From Linyphia triangularis (lineage: Eukaryota; Arthropoda; Arachnida; Araneae; Linyphiidae), in assembly GCA_963978545.1 (NCBI GenBank), contig OZ021721.1:43462485-43526484 (forward strand): 64,000 nt of DNA, given 5' to 3'. Shown piece after piece: positions 23,043 through 34,620 of this stretch. Each line of letters opens with the position of its first letter. Positions within the stretch are counted from its first letter, which is position 1. Both the position numbers and the translations under genes were made by a program. Under the pieces are notes generated by a model that made no database searches, had not been told where the DNA came from, and worked only from the letters and a program-made list of their open reading frames with translations.

Positions 23043-26000
23043 ATATGAAACATGCAGGGAAAAATTGTTTTCCTACCTGAAATAATTATATTAAATTACG
23101 ATTTAAAAACTTATTTGTATCGATGCATCATGTTTTCCAAAGAATGTAGACTATATGAAAGATAAACCAGTATTTTTCTTTATCTTTAGATATTGCCTTA
23201 TTACACGCTATAATTAGGTTTAGGTAATTTTGTATTTAATGCGTCATTATAATATATCTTTCAAAGAAACTTAGATTAAAGCCTCTTCAAGGGATATTGA
23301 ATTTCATATGTTACAAAAACTTAATGTTTAAGTATACTTTATACAAGAAAATGATTTAAGAAATAGCTTACCTTATAGCACGACAAATATTACAACTTCA
23401 ATATCTATAATAAATAAAGAAAATTAAAAAATTAATTAATTTAGACTCTTTCGTAATTGAAAAGAGTTTTATAAACTCTCTAGCGTATTTTATAATCACT
23501 GTAATCTTTTAGCAAAATTTTAAAATATAAAATGTATATACATCGACGTACTATCAATATTTTACACTTAATAATTCCCTAAAATATGTTAGTGTATTCT
23601 AGTATTAAATATTATTGATCTGTTTTTTGTAAATCACTGCAAATAAATTATTAAACAATATTAAATCTATCAATGGTGTATGAAAAATATTAATTAATAA
23701 GTCCATTATCGTCTTTGCCTGCAAGGACACATCCAGCATGCAGTGATGTCGAAAATCTGTTAAAAATCTATTATCTTTTTAATGTATGTTTTATTCCGTT
23801 TGCAAAGGTATCTGCATAAACATTTGCTTTAAAAATGTACCGTATTTTTGAGATGAGGTTGGGGAAAAGCTTAAATTCAACTACTGAATGGCTGTTTTTT
23901 AAATTATTCGTGCATGTGAATTCAAGTTGAAAGAGAATGTTTTGTGTTTCTGAGCAAAGCTAGCAGAGAAAAGAATTGTCAGTGCTTCTTTACACTGACT
24001 ATTTACAAAACAGTTACAATCAAGAAGTTTTCAAGACATTTAAATCAATACTAATTAACAAAATTATAGTTAAAAGCTATTTCATCTAATGCAAAAAATG
24101 GCCTTCCCTCCCATATTTATCCATCCAATATAGTGAATACAATATAGTCAACATAATTAGATGTATTAGAGACCCTTAAATACAAGCCAAGAAACCCAAA
24201 CACTTTCGATTTTATATATTACTTTGGATGGTTTTACTAAATTGTAAGTATGCATTAGTTTGTTCAAAAAACAGTATAACATAATATTAGTTACTATTGA
24301 ATATTGAAACTTTTTATATTACTTTACTTTAATTTAGCAATTTTTATTAGCTTTTGTTTTTTATTTCAGGCAAGTAAATTATTTTCAAAAGTTTTTTTTT
24401 ATGTCGATGCATGCTAAGTATTGGATTTTTGTTGTAAAGGAAATTATTTCCTTTGTACTTTATGATTTTATAAATATAAAATAATCATTTATTTCCTTGA
24501 CAAATGAACGGATACGTGACTGTATGTAACAAAAACTAGTTTTTAAGTTATTCCCTCTTAAAGTATTTACTTTTGTATTCTTAAATATGTAACATGTATT
24601 TTTCATTTATAATAAATAATGTTGCTAGGCAGCTTAGAAATCAATATTAAGTGTCGGAAGTTAGTAACCCCTTTGTTCATTGTGAAAACTCAAATTTATA
24701 AAAACTGTTACATATCCCCTTCATCGACTTCAAATGTTTTTAATAATATATATAAGTTATTACAAAGAAACTTGATATATCACAGTGCTTAATTCTAAAC
24801 GTATGTTCTCAGCAACTCCTGGCCTGTGACTATTAATACACGTTTTTAGATTTTTTTATTTAATTTAAAATATCACAGTGATCAATTCGTTAGAAATATT
24901 AGTTATATAATTTTATTTATAAAACTTTAACTTGTTTCTTTAAAAAGTTGAATATAGAAAACATGATTAGTTTTATAATATAACCAAATCTCGGATTTTT
25001 GTGATCTAAATGTTGATTAGTAAAAGATAAAAAAATTAGTTAGTCAAGAACAATTTTCCCTTGAAATTCAGTCATTTCAGTTGAAATGTATACACTTTAC
25101 TTGTTTGATATAAATTTCAATCTGTAGTAAATGATTTCTACTATATATGCTCCAAAATATCAATTCAATAAACGCAATAATGTCTACTACATGATATCAA
25201 TTGATACCACATATATAAAGTATGCTAATGAGATTAAAATTCTAATATGGTGGTCAAACGCATAGAATTTATATACAATTCTAATATAATGTGTCCTTAT
25301 TGAATCTGAGTACATCTGATCTTAAAAGTCGGTAAGTTTTATCGAAATTTGAAAAGGCTTTTCATGATTAAATTAATTTATGTTATGAATATTTTGGATG
25401 TATGCCTCAAAGCGTTTAGTTTAGTTTCCACTTACAAATAACGTAACGAGAACAAACGGGACTTAACAATGATTCAAATGTAGAATTACAGAATAAATGC
25501 ATATTTGTAGAAGCTCATACATGTAAAATTTCTAAATATTAAATTATTGAAATATTTAGAATGGTTCTTCTTGTTGGAAACTATTCAGTGCTATTTTAAT
25601 TGTTTTATTAATAAAAAAAAATAATTTTGGGGTAATTGTCAAAAACTGCATAAATTAAATCGAACAAAAAATATGTGGTGGTGTTATTAAATATCATAAT
25701 AATTAACACATTGATGCTAAGACCTATTTAATTATTGAAATGAAAGGACATTAATATCTTAAGTTAGTTAAATTATTTTTGTTCCTTCTTAATCATATTT
25801 CTTAACCATTTAGGTAAATAAATTTTTATCATTTTTTCTGCATTTCTTATAAAAATAAAGTACCATTACTCACTAAAATTGAATCTACTTGTTTCTTGTT
25901 TTTAGGTTCATACAATATTTCCTTTTATTACATAGATACATATAGAATGTAATATTAAAGCTATAATTTATTTTAAAAACACAAAATATGATGTTTAAAT

Positions 26001-26240
26001 TAATTTTTTAGCACTTTTATAATATATTTTAATAACTTTTTAAAATTTTCACTGAAAAATACACTATTTTTTTTTTTTTTTAGTTTAGAATTCTTAAGAC
26101 ATGTTACTTACTAATGAGACACTTATTTCGAAAATGAATAAGCATACTTCATCTGTATTTTGACTATTATTAATGTTTATACAGAGTTAGATTACTTTAC
26201 CCAGGTAAGCATTAAATTCACTACTTTTTATGCTTTAATA
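23043..26240. other. AT-rich intergenic DNA, no gene seen
   Basis: Unique-looking AT-rich sequence with no recognisable coding, RNA or transposon signature. The patch at 23,710-23,760 is only slightly less AT-rich. Confidence 0.6.
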
Positions 26241-27110
26241 TTATTTAAGATACAGTATTTGTGGTCCATGATGTTTGAACAGTTATTTCGTGCCATGAGG
26301 TTTTTCGACTTTCACACATACATACTTGAAGATTAAACAACAGGGAATCTAATCGATCAACACATTCACCATTCAGAAAAGTTTCCATTGTTTTTCTTGG
26401 ATTTTTCACTGTGTTAAAATCACAGGAAAACATCCCATTTTCTCTTCTCATCGGTCAGAGCATAGACTTCTGTACTATGTCGTTTACTTAACTCGGAGTT
26501 TAAAACATACGACCAAGACTTAAGGTGGAAAAAGCGCCGCTTCTGCAGTAAAGGTTAACAAAGTCGTTAACTTAAGTTATTTATCGCTGAATTCGAGTGC
26601 TATTTGAAGAGGCCGTCTCAATAGGACTACACTTAGTAGGACAGAAAGAATTTTATTTTCCTTTGTATTCTAAAAGGAACAAAAGAAGGGATAAAGGAGA
26701 AAAAAGGAGAAGAAACTGCAAATGCTGTACAAACAACGTAAGAGAGGAAGGACATCCAACTTGGATAAAGTCTGAACTACAAAAAAAGATGGGGCGCCCC
26801 CAGAATGGGCACTTGAATGTAAAGCCGGGATTTGGGAGAAAAAGAACGCAAACATCTTAAAATGTTCTATTTTTTGTGTTGTCCTTGAATGATAGGAGGA
26901 TGGAAAAGTAATCGTCTGCTCATACGGGCGTTAGATATATCTATCCGGCCTAAGCGCCTATAGGCTGTACGTGGGGAAGAAGACTTAAGATTGGTAAGAA
27001 TACACTGCGTACATATAGACGCAAGTGTGGTTTTGGATGCGAGTTAAAGGTAAATTGCCTGGAAACCTGAATGCTTGTGATTTTGTTTTGGGAAATATTT
27101 TCGACACATA
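26241..27110. other. Higher-complexity island with unrecognised open frames
   Basis: Mixed-composition DNA with CpG (AAAGCGCCGCTTCTGCAG, TATCCGGCCTAAGCGCCTATAGG). It contains two moderately long frames: 26,245-26,451 on the minus strand, and 26,597-26,860 on the plus strand, the latter a Lys/Arg-rich peptide. A GGTAAGAA donor-like motif is at about 26,992. None matches a protein I know. The block could hold exons, conserved non-coding DNA or an old repeat. Confidence 0.25.
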
Positions 27111-27424
27111 TGGTGCAGTACATAAAAGAAGTCTAAACGTCGTCTATATTTTCAGTTGTAAAATGCTCAAAATAAAACTGCCTTTACATATTTATATTGT
27201 TTATTATCGCCCAAACTTATGTTGAAATATTTTTCTTATGAAGTTGTTTAGTTTATTATTTTGTAACAATAAGGACAAATTTTGTTATATATATTTGTAA
27301 CTAATTTCCCTGATGTATAACACTATATGATTTTGTTTTCTTGATTGTTTTGTAAGCTCAGTAACTTATTTGTGTGCACAGTAACGGCTTATCATATTAG
27401 GACATACAGTTTAAAGTAGATTAC

Positions 27425-27530
27425 GAAGTACAAAGAATATCCATGTCTAACCCAAGAATCGAATCAGGCACATTCGGAATGCAAAGCCAGATCACTAATT
27501 ACACGGTGATCAGGTGGTATGGGTTTTCTT
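27425..27530 (-). mobile_element. Degenerate tRNA-derived SINE relic
   Basis: On the minus strand a degenerate B box GATTCGATTCT (27,455-27,465) lies beside ...GGGTTAGACATGG. That order matches the 17.4-kb SINE (B box followed by CCCATGTTAGGCATGGG) and the 43.4-kb relic. The tRNA-like part is too mutated to be a functional gene. Confidence 0.5.
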
Positions 27531-27689
27531 ATATCAATGATCACAAAATATACAGCCGTAGTACTGTTTTTATGTAACATCTACTAGTAAATTTAAAAAA
27601 AAAAAATGCTGTATCATTATTAAAAAACAAACTTTATTTCTTTTAGTATTGAATAGGTTTCAGTAACCATTATATTAAAGTCCAAATAT

Positions 27690-29260
27690 TATAAATGAAT
27701 GAATTTGCAGCTCCCTTCAAAACATTAATCATCAAAACATCTCCAGCGACATTATTTCCTTAAACATTTATTATAAAGAGGTTGAAACATCCTTTTGGAC
27801 ATTGTTTCATCCTGCAAGTTGGTTTAATTACATACTTACTGGCCTATAAGTTACATGAGAGCTACACTAATGGTACAGAACACCTTCTGGGAGGTCACTG
27901 AAAAGCAAACTGCCCTTTTCTGCATCTCAAATTGGTAAAAACGCAGAAACTTCCACAAGGCATCCCACCTACAGACCGGGACTAAATTTCACAATATTCT
28001 CTGTCTCTACTTACATTAAAACCAATGTTTATAGAATTCCAAGCAATTAAGCTTGATCCTAAGACTTCCACATGCTATTCAAGCGTTCTGTCCCTATATG
28101 CTCTAAATAAGATCCTATACATTAGTAGTTAAAATAATTGATAAATTTTGTTTGGATTCTAAATTGCATCAGGCTGAACTTTAAATACATTAAACTAGTT
28201 TTTTTTCACAAAAAAAACTTTTTTAAAGTAAATCCTTTTCATTTTAGAAAATAAATAAATCGTATTCCCTTTCGCAAAAAAAAAATAAAAAATAACAGAG
28301 CTTCATAGAAGAAAATTTCTGCAGCATCGTAAAATTGGGACTTTATAAATATTAACTTGTGCTACATAACATATTGCTATATTTACTGTATTTGTCACTT
28401 CGGAATACCATTGATATTAAAAGAATTCAAAGTCCAACCATAACTTTTGCATTCACTGACTAACTTAGAGTATCACTAAACGCGAAGATTCAACACAAGC
28501 CACACCATTAAGAATTTTACAACTTCTCGTAAATTGACTCCAAAGTCCAACACGAGTTGGAATATTTCTAGTTAAACCATCTTCTCACGTACTAGAAGTA
28601 GCATATACCTTATTTGCATTTCCCCCAGTCTGTAATATATTGGCGTGGCAGAATCATCAGTTTACTAGTGCCATTTACGCAGTAGCATAATCACTTAGAT
28701 TCACTTTGAGAGAACATCCCAAATAAATTGACTCCGGCCAACGTAGATATTCCAGAGAGGTTGACAAAATTTTAACAGAAGGTCAATTAATTGCAATTCT
28801 ACGGATTGAAACTAGTATCAAACTTGAGTGATTGCGTGTGAGCTAGTGTAACATTCCCCAATCTCATATAAATCGGCTTATATTTTAATATTTTCAGCGC
28901 TGTTCGTAACCCCAGTTAATTATCCAAGTCTAATATCGCCACTTTAATCTTTGAGAAGCGGCAAACTTCTCAAGAATGCGTGCGATTAGCAGTCTGCAAA
29001 CTTCGCTCCCATTGCATAAATTACGGGTTCTAACTCAAGCAAATTAATTTGAACCGTACAGCTTGATTGTTAACTTGCTAACTATACTTAAGTTCTTTCT
29101 GCACTTTCCGGTTTCCCATGCAGCTCATTCATAGAGTTGTTTGAGATTGAATTAACGCCTGTGAATTTGATGGGTAACAACGGGAAAATAGGGATATTAA
29201 GTGTTTGCCATATCCTCACTTGAGAAAGCTTTACATAGGTTGAAAAATAATCAACAGCTT
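27690..29260. other. Long high-complexity island, candidate conserved non-coding DNA
   Basis: The longest stretch of balanced-composition sequence in the window without any open frame or repeat signature. The 28,400-29,200 part contains several homeodomain-type TAATTA/AATTAA cores, CTCATATAAATCGGC, and an 8-bp stem with 7-nt loop (TTGAGAAGCGGCAAACTTCT at 28,951-28,970, completed by CAA). Balanced composition without coding potential inside AT-rich DNA is the pattern expected of constrained non-coding sequence. Constraint itself cannot be shown from one genome. Confidence 0.3.
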
Positions 29261-29625
29261 TAGGTAGTAATGGGTTTGTATTATTATTCTAGTGAATAGG
29301 GGGTAGGTGGTATTTATTGACTCTGTACAGATCTAAAAAAGTGATGATGAATTTAATTTGTGAATAAAATATATTTTAAGGGTGTTGTAAGAAAAAAAAA
29401 AAGAAGAAAAAAAATTACCATTTTTTAGAAGAACCAGTGGGATTGTTTATGTGTTGAAGTATATCATATAATAGACTTTCGAAAAAAGGATTTAAGCTAC
29501 AAGAGAGTTTTTACACTTTTAAAATTGTCAAAATTTACCCTAGTGTTATTTTTGATAAAAGACCAAAACATTAATTAATTAATATTTTTAATATTAAATA
29601 ACTCGCAAATACGTAAAAATGTATA

Positions 29626-29781
29626 CAGGGTTAGCAGGAAATAAGTTGCCCACTTTAGAGGGTTCTAGAATGCGTTCTATTGGAACAAATGAGAATTTGT
29701 ACTGCAGATAATTCAAATGATGCGCTTCACATTTATTAAATAAAATTTTTAGTACCAAAATGTACCAATAGATGGCGTTGT
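29626..29781 (+). repeat. Left terminal inverted repeat of the 29.6-kb mariner
   Basis: It matches the right end in inverted orientation and also the left end of the sister copy at 48,593. Such long TIRs (about 160 bp) are unusual for classical mariners, whose ends are about 30 bp. Confidence 0.9.
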
Positions 29782-29837
29782 AACACAAACGGTATTTATT
29801 TGCATATATTGAAATCGAGAAACATCATTTGCTTTAC

Positions 29838-30876
29838 AGCGCTATTGGTAAAATTGTTCGGCCAGAACCAGCATAACTCCGTTTCAGCAGTAAAAGAATT
29901 CCGTAGTATGAAGTAGATACGAAGAGATCCAATGTCTCCATGTATGCCTTAAGGACCTTATACATGAGGTGAGTAAAACGGTGAGTAGGACCTTGACAGT
30001 AAAACTCGCCATAAAAAATCCATGGCGAATTTTACCTCACCGTTTTACTCGCCTCGTGTATAAGCCCCTTTAAGCAAGTTGATGCAGAAATATGAAATAA
30101 CTGGGCAGCTTGGCATTCATCCAGGCAGAGGACGAAAGAAAATCCAGTCTTCTAGCCTCGAAAATGTGGCAATTTCTCTTGTTGAAGCCATCAGTCAGTC
30201 GATGCATAGTAGTGTGAATGTTGCAGTAGTTCGCCGTTTATTGGATATGCCGCATTCCACTGTACGAAAAATGCTGGAGGATTTTGTATTTTTATGCATA
30301 CAAAATCAAGCATGTGCACCTATTGCAGGACGGGTACAAGAATGTTCGTAAAACCTTTGCACTGCAGTTCTTTGCTCGAATGGTGGTTGACGTCACTTGG
30401 CCATTGGCTATATTCTGTGGACTGATGAAGCCCACTTTTGCCTCAATTGGCAAGTTCAACATCCACAATTGTTGAATTTGGGCAGCGAAAAACCCTCATG
30501 CTATCCAGGAACAACCCTTGCATCCTGAAAAAGTGACAATGTAGTGTGGCTTTACGTGTACCTTCATCATTGAACCGTATTTTTTGAAGAGATAAATGCA
30601 AATGGAATCCATACCTCTTATGTCACAGGTCAACGGTACCATGATATGTAGAGAAATTTTATATTCTTACAACTTCAAGAGCTTGCAGGATGGCACACCT
30701 CCTCACATTGATAGTCGTGTAAAGCAATTTCAAAGACAGCATTTTACAGATGCACGAACGATCAGCCGTTATTATCCATAAGTATCTCCACTTCACACCG
30801 GTCAGCGGTGGAAAGTATGGTTCTGCGATTAGAGCAGATTGCTGAACATGAAGGAGGAGATATTGAACTGCTTTAA
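29838..30876 (+). pseudogene. Mariner-type transposase, broken by stops, deletions and a MITE
   Basis: Same broad family as the 9.6-kb relic but a different subfamily. Visible blocks: VKLFGQNQHNSVSAVKEFRS before the MITE, MQKYEITGQLGIHPGRGRKK after it (30,079 on), LLDMPHSTVRKML, LWTDEAHFCLN with the first Asp codon at 30,424, AKNPHAIQEQPLHPEKVTM, and SLQDGTPPHIDSRVKQFQRQ with the second Asp. The segment that should carry the third catalytic residue (WPPRSPD...PCDFWLW) is missing: ISRYYP jumps almost directly to a C-terminus ending LRLEQIAEHEGGDIELL at a TAA at 30,874. The start region is also deleted relative to the 48.6-kb copy. It cannot be active. Confidence 0.85.
29953..30069. mobile_element. 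117-bp TTAA-flanked hairpin MITE nested in the mariner
   Basis: TTAA at 29,949-29,952 and 30,070-30,073 flanks an insertion that is almost entirely an inverted repeat. The left arm has CTTATACATGAGGTGAGTAA and AACGGTGAG; the right arm is the inverted AACGGTGAGG...TTACTCGCCTCGTGTATAAG. The left arm has about 14 extra bases (TAGGACCTTGACA) before the inner stem GTAAAACTCGCCA/TGGCGAATTTTAC. The sister mariner at 49.2 kb lacks the insert. TTAA duplication points to piggyBac-type mobilisation. Its transcript would form a long hairpin. Confidence 0.88.
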
Positions 30877-30940
30877 TGCAACTTTTTTTTTTTTTTTTTT
30901 TAGTTAACAATTCAAAGCATATTAAATGTTATGTATATTA

Positions 30941-31100
30941 CAGCGCCATCTATTGATGAAGTTTGGTACAATTTTTTTTATTTAATAAATGTGAAGCGCG
31001 TCATTTGAATAATCTTTAGTTCTTATTTTATCTCATTTGGACCAATAGTACTCCTTCTAGAGCCCTCTAAAGTGGACAACTTTTTTTTTTGATAACCCTT
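30941..31100 (-). repeat. Right terminal inverted repeat of the 29.6-kb mariner
   Basis: Inverted counterpart of the left TIR, with a T-run at 31,081-31,090 replacing the AAATAAG portion. A TA target dinucleotide follows at 31,101. Confidence 0.9.
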
Positions 31101-31102
31101 TA

Positions 31103-33390
31103 TTAGCTTGTTTCTATCTCCATTTAATTTAAGAAAAATGCTAAATTGACCTAAATCTAAAACCTAGTGACCTAAATCTAAAAAAATATGAATAACATAA
31201 CATTTGTATTTAATACATAAAGTCAATAAAAAAACCCCCCAAAAAAACATGCCTGAATTTGAAGATATTTATACTATACAGTTAAAGAGCGGTATTAATT
31301 CCAAAAAATTATTGAAATGAATGAAAAATATTGAAATGAATGAAAAATATTGAGATAATGAAATAATTGAAATTAAAAATAAATAAATTACTAATTAAAA
31401 TCTTTTATCTCTATGAAGAATTGATTTGAAGTTTCTTCTTTGCATGGTTGGAAATCGAAAGATATGGTGATAAATATTGAATACAAATAGTTTTAATGCA
31501 AGTAGAGTTAAATCTGCGTTTTCATTAAACCCGAACAATCAATATTAACATTTTAAAACAGTAAAAGAAATTGCATTTAAAATAATGATAATATTGAAAT
31601 TGATAAATTTAACCGAAAAAATTGTGATAAATTTTTGTATAAAATTGATCAATAAAAAATAATTTTCTCAGACATGAATGTCGATATAAATTAGTTAAAA
31701 TTTTTACATGATTATTCACAGTAAATTAAATTTTTTAAAACATTTTATACCTAGGTTAATGAAACTTTTTTACAAAATGATATTCTACATTAGTCACATC
31801 GTACGTAATACAGTTGTCTACAAAAGTATTATAATCCACACTGTGGTGATGAATGGGTGGATATTTTATATATTTAGGATAATAATTATTAGTTTAATGT
31901 CATGAAAGAATAATCATCAATAGTTATGTTGATACTTAAGTTTTACGAATAAGAAATATTCCTCCCGAATGGGGTTGTTTTCTAAGAGAGTATAGGTAAA
32001 ACCAGGTATGAGTTAGAAAAACAACAAGGTCTAAAGTATCGAGCCCCCCGGGATTAAGTCTCACTAGCACAAATGCTCTTATGCTAATTGAGTAGTTGCC
32101 ATATAATTTGAGTACCGGCGTTTGAAAGTGGAGCCCATGAATTTCCTCAATAGCGGTATTTCATTATCATTGTTTTTATCTTTCCTTCTAAGTGAGCGTT
32201 TGACTTAAGAGGTAGAGAGTTGTTTCGTAAAATTATTCAAATTGAATTGTATTCTAAGAGCATTGTAAGAGCATTTCAAAATATGCTTTGATGATCAATG
32301 TGAATGTCAATTAGAGTAATGTAATTATTCTGCTGAGAAAATTAGCAAATGAAGCATTGGTATAATCATTTTTAAAAATAACCCGATTGGGAAAACGAAA
32401 TTACATTTTTGATAATTATTTTCTATTCAACATTACAAGCTACATTACTGGCGAATTGGGTTCAAACGATATGTATTTAAACACCAGAAATAATTCATAG
32501 CCTATAATTATTGCTAGCACATAAATATTTTGTTATAGAAAACAATAAGTGGCTTTTGGTATAAATATTTTAATGTTTGCATTATGAAATTATCACGACT
32601 AATTACAATTTGAATTACTTATCTTCAGGTTAAAATCATTGTAAAAATTCAATATGTGTTGTTGTTAATAGTTAATAGTATTCGAGGACTTACTTGCATG
32701 TATAAAAATTAAATGCTAATTTTTGTCTGCTATTTTTTCATTTATAATACACCATTTGGCAGTTAATATATAAATTGTTCACAATAATAACAATTGAGGA
32801 GCCAGCTAAAAAAACTAGATTTGTCCACATTAAGTAATTTTCTTAAAAAAATGTCCCTCTCCTTATACTCACCTCTATTTTCCTCCGAAAATATTTTAAA
32901 TCAAATACGGCTCCAAACCTTTCGAATAAGTGTATTCAAAATGAAATACATAAGCAACATATAAGTAACAATGTTTATTTTGGCTACTTATGTAAAAAAA
33001 AAAAAATAGTGATTATACAGGTTTTGTTTTATTCGCCAGCTTCGCAATTATTCTACACTGATTTTATTTTTTTAAATTTCAGTTTTCAGTGTTTCAATCG
33101 ATAAAGTTGCTAGATGTTTGGCTAATTGTTGATACTTTCTCTTACTGTCAGAAATATTTTGTTTGAGATATTTTTCTTGATGATAGAAGCATATGTTGAG
33201 TAAAATAGACAAATCTTCAATTTTGACATATTTTAAATATTACATGAAGTATTCATTCCAATACTTGCATTTTTCTAATACAGTTCATACAGAAATATTT
33301 AACTTTAAAATGACATAACCATGAGGCAGAAAGAAGTTACAAGTGGTGCGTTGTATGAACAGGTATTGAAATTTAAATAGACCAGTTTCC
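31103..33390. other. AT-rich intergenic DNA, no gene seen
   Basis: AT-rich, with a local repeat of TGAAATGAATGAAAAATAT at about 31,314-31,351. A slightly richer patch at 31,960-32,230 includes GAGCCCCCCGGGATTAAGTC. No coding sequence recognised. Confidence 0.6.
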
Positions 33391-33399
33391 AAAATTAGT

Positions 33400-33660
33400 G
33401 ATAAATTTGATGATGGTTGAAATATGGCTTACCAATGAGGCCCATTTTAATTTGAATAGAATTGTCAATGAACAAAACTGGTGAATGTGGGTTATTGAAA
33501 ACCCGATAATATGTCTTGCAAAATCCCTGCATTCTACTAAAGTGACTGTTTCGGCTGTATTATTCAGTAGATGAGTCATATGGCTCTTTTTCATGAGGGA
33601 AACCAACCATGAATTCATTCCCCTCTATTCAGATTTTACATTATACTTCTACATTTCTAT
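33400..33660 (+). pseudogene. Old mariner-type transposase fragment (catalytic core)
   Basis: The plus strand reads VEIWLTNEAHFNLNRIVNEQ, then NW, a stop, then MWVIENPIICLAKSLHSTKV and TVSAVL, followed by a stop and a decayed continuation toward about 33,740. This matches the block around the first catalytic Asp in spider mariner-type transposases (DEAHFHLN...NKQN...W..ENP......SLHS.KVTVW). The Asp codon has become Asn (TNEAHF), so the fragment lacks a required residue as well as its ends. The minus-strand frame at 33,373-33,618 is only a shadow. No TIRs are recognisable. Confidence 0.7.
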
Positions 33661-33959
33661 ATTGTAACTAAGTTGGTTAAACTGGAATCTTTCAAAGTTT
33701 CAACCCAGTCCATCAAACCTACCAGTTGTCTCTTCTTCCAGTTCTCAGGTATGTCATTTCAAAGTTAGGGAATACTTTCTGAAATACTCTGTAAATTTGC
33801 ATTATACTGATACATACCCCAATTCAAGTAATACAGACTGTTTTATTCCTGCGGCTTGTCTGAAATGATTTACCATCTCCACAGTTATAAGGATATCCAA
33901 TCTATCAAGGTTAACATACTAAATTGCATTAATATCTCGCTGACTGACAAATCATCGCA

Positions 33960-34620
33960 TAAACAGATTTGCTGAAACTTCGCTCCATAACGAAATGAAT
34001 AATTTTATTCCCAATCGAATCGAAGAAGTTAGGATAGAAAGAGCCCTTAACAAACCGCAGTGCAATCGGAGAGATGTGGTTTGATCCAGTTCCCTACTCC
34101 TTATTAGTTTCCCTTTTGGGCCGTTGTTATGAGAGGTGATTCGAATCGGAACATATTCATTTGAAGATAAACACTGGATTCGAAAATACTAGTGAATCAA
34201 TAAAAAGAACCAAGCCAGCTAATTAAGAGAGGCTGCACACATAAAAAGATTCTTTGCTCAAGGGACTTTTACAAATAATGAGCGTCTGAAACAAAGGCCG
34301 CGGGTGCAATGGATGAAATACATTGCCTTAGTTCTTGTACCCATCCATTTGGACTTGAAACAGAATGAATGCGTTATGGTGAAACTGTATTCGGATTTAA
34401 AACACATGATAGTGAATGCCGAGTCATTTATCCATTGTTGCCTTAATCGACTAGGACTCAGTTGGTCTTTCAGCCCAACCTTTTCCTTGTAATGCATCAA
34501 TTACCCCAACTCGACTTATGCAACTTGGTTTCTAATTTGCCCTAGTGAGAGAAATGAAACTGATTAAAAATGACAGTTCTCTTTTATCAGTGTTGATTGA
34601 GCGCAACGTTTCATTTATTT
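33960..34620. other. High-complexity island, candidate conserved non-coding DNA
   Basis: Balanced-composition DNA with ACAAAGGCCGCGG (a Sox-type ACAAAG core), GCTAATTAAG (a homeodomain-type core) and several ATCGAATCG-like motifs. Frames on both strands (34,258-34,500 and 34,304-34,492) overlap and look like mutual shadows. No protein family recognised. Confidence 0.28.

Larger units (their letters stand above)
29626..31100 (+). mobile_element. Mariner-type transposon with long terminal inverted repeats
   Basis: A complete element of 1,475 bp. Terminal inverted repeats span 29,626-29,781 and 30,941-31,100, about 160 bp each and clearly similar throughout: CAGGGTTAGCAGGAAATAAG on the left and the inverted AAGGGTTATC...AAGTTG on the right, both continuing through TCTAGAA, TCAAATGA.GCGCTTCACAT and CAATAGATGGCG. 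TA dinucleotides flank it at 29,624-29,625 and 31,101-31,102, the canonical Tc1/mariner duplication. The inner coding sequence is broken and a younger MITE is nested in it. Confidence 0.92.

Noticed and set aside
26597..26860. Lys/Arg-rich plus-strand frame as a gene
   Set aside because: It reads through an A-rich AGAAAAAAGGAGAAG stretch and has no familiar domain.
33373..33618. Minus-strand open frame of 81 codons
   Set aside because: The plus strand of the same DNA encodes recognisable mariner catalytic-core residues.
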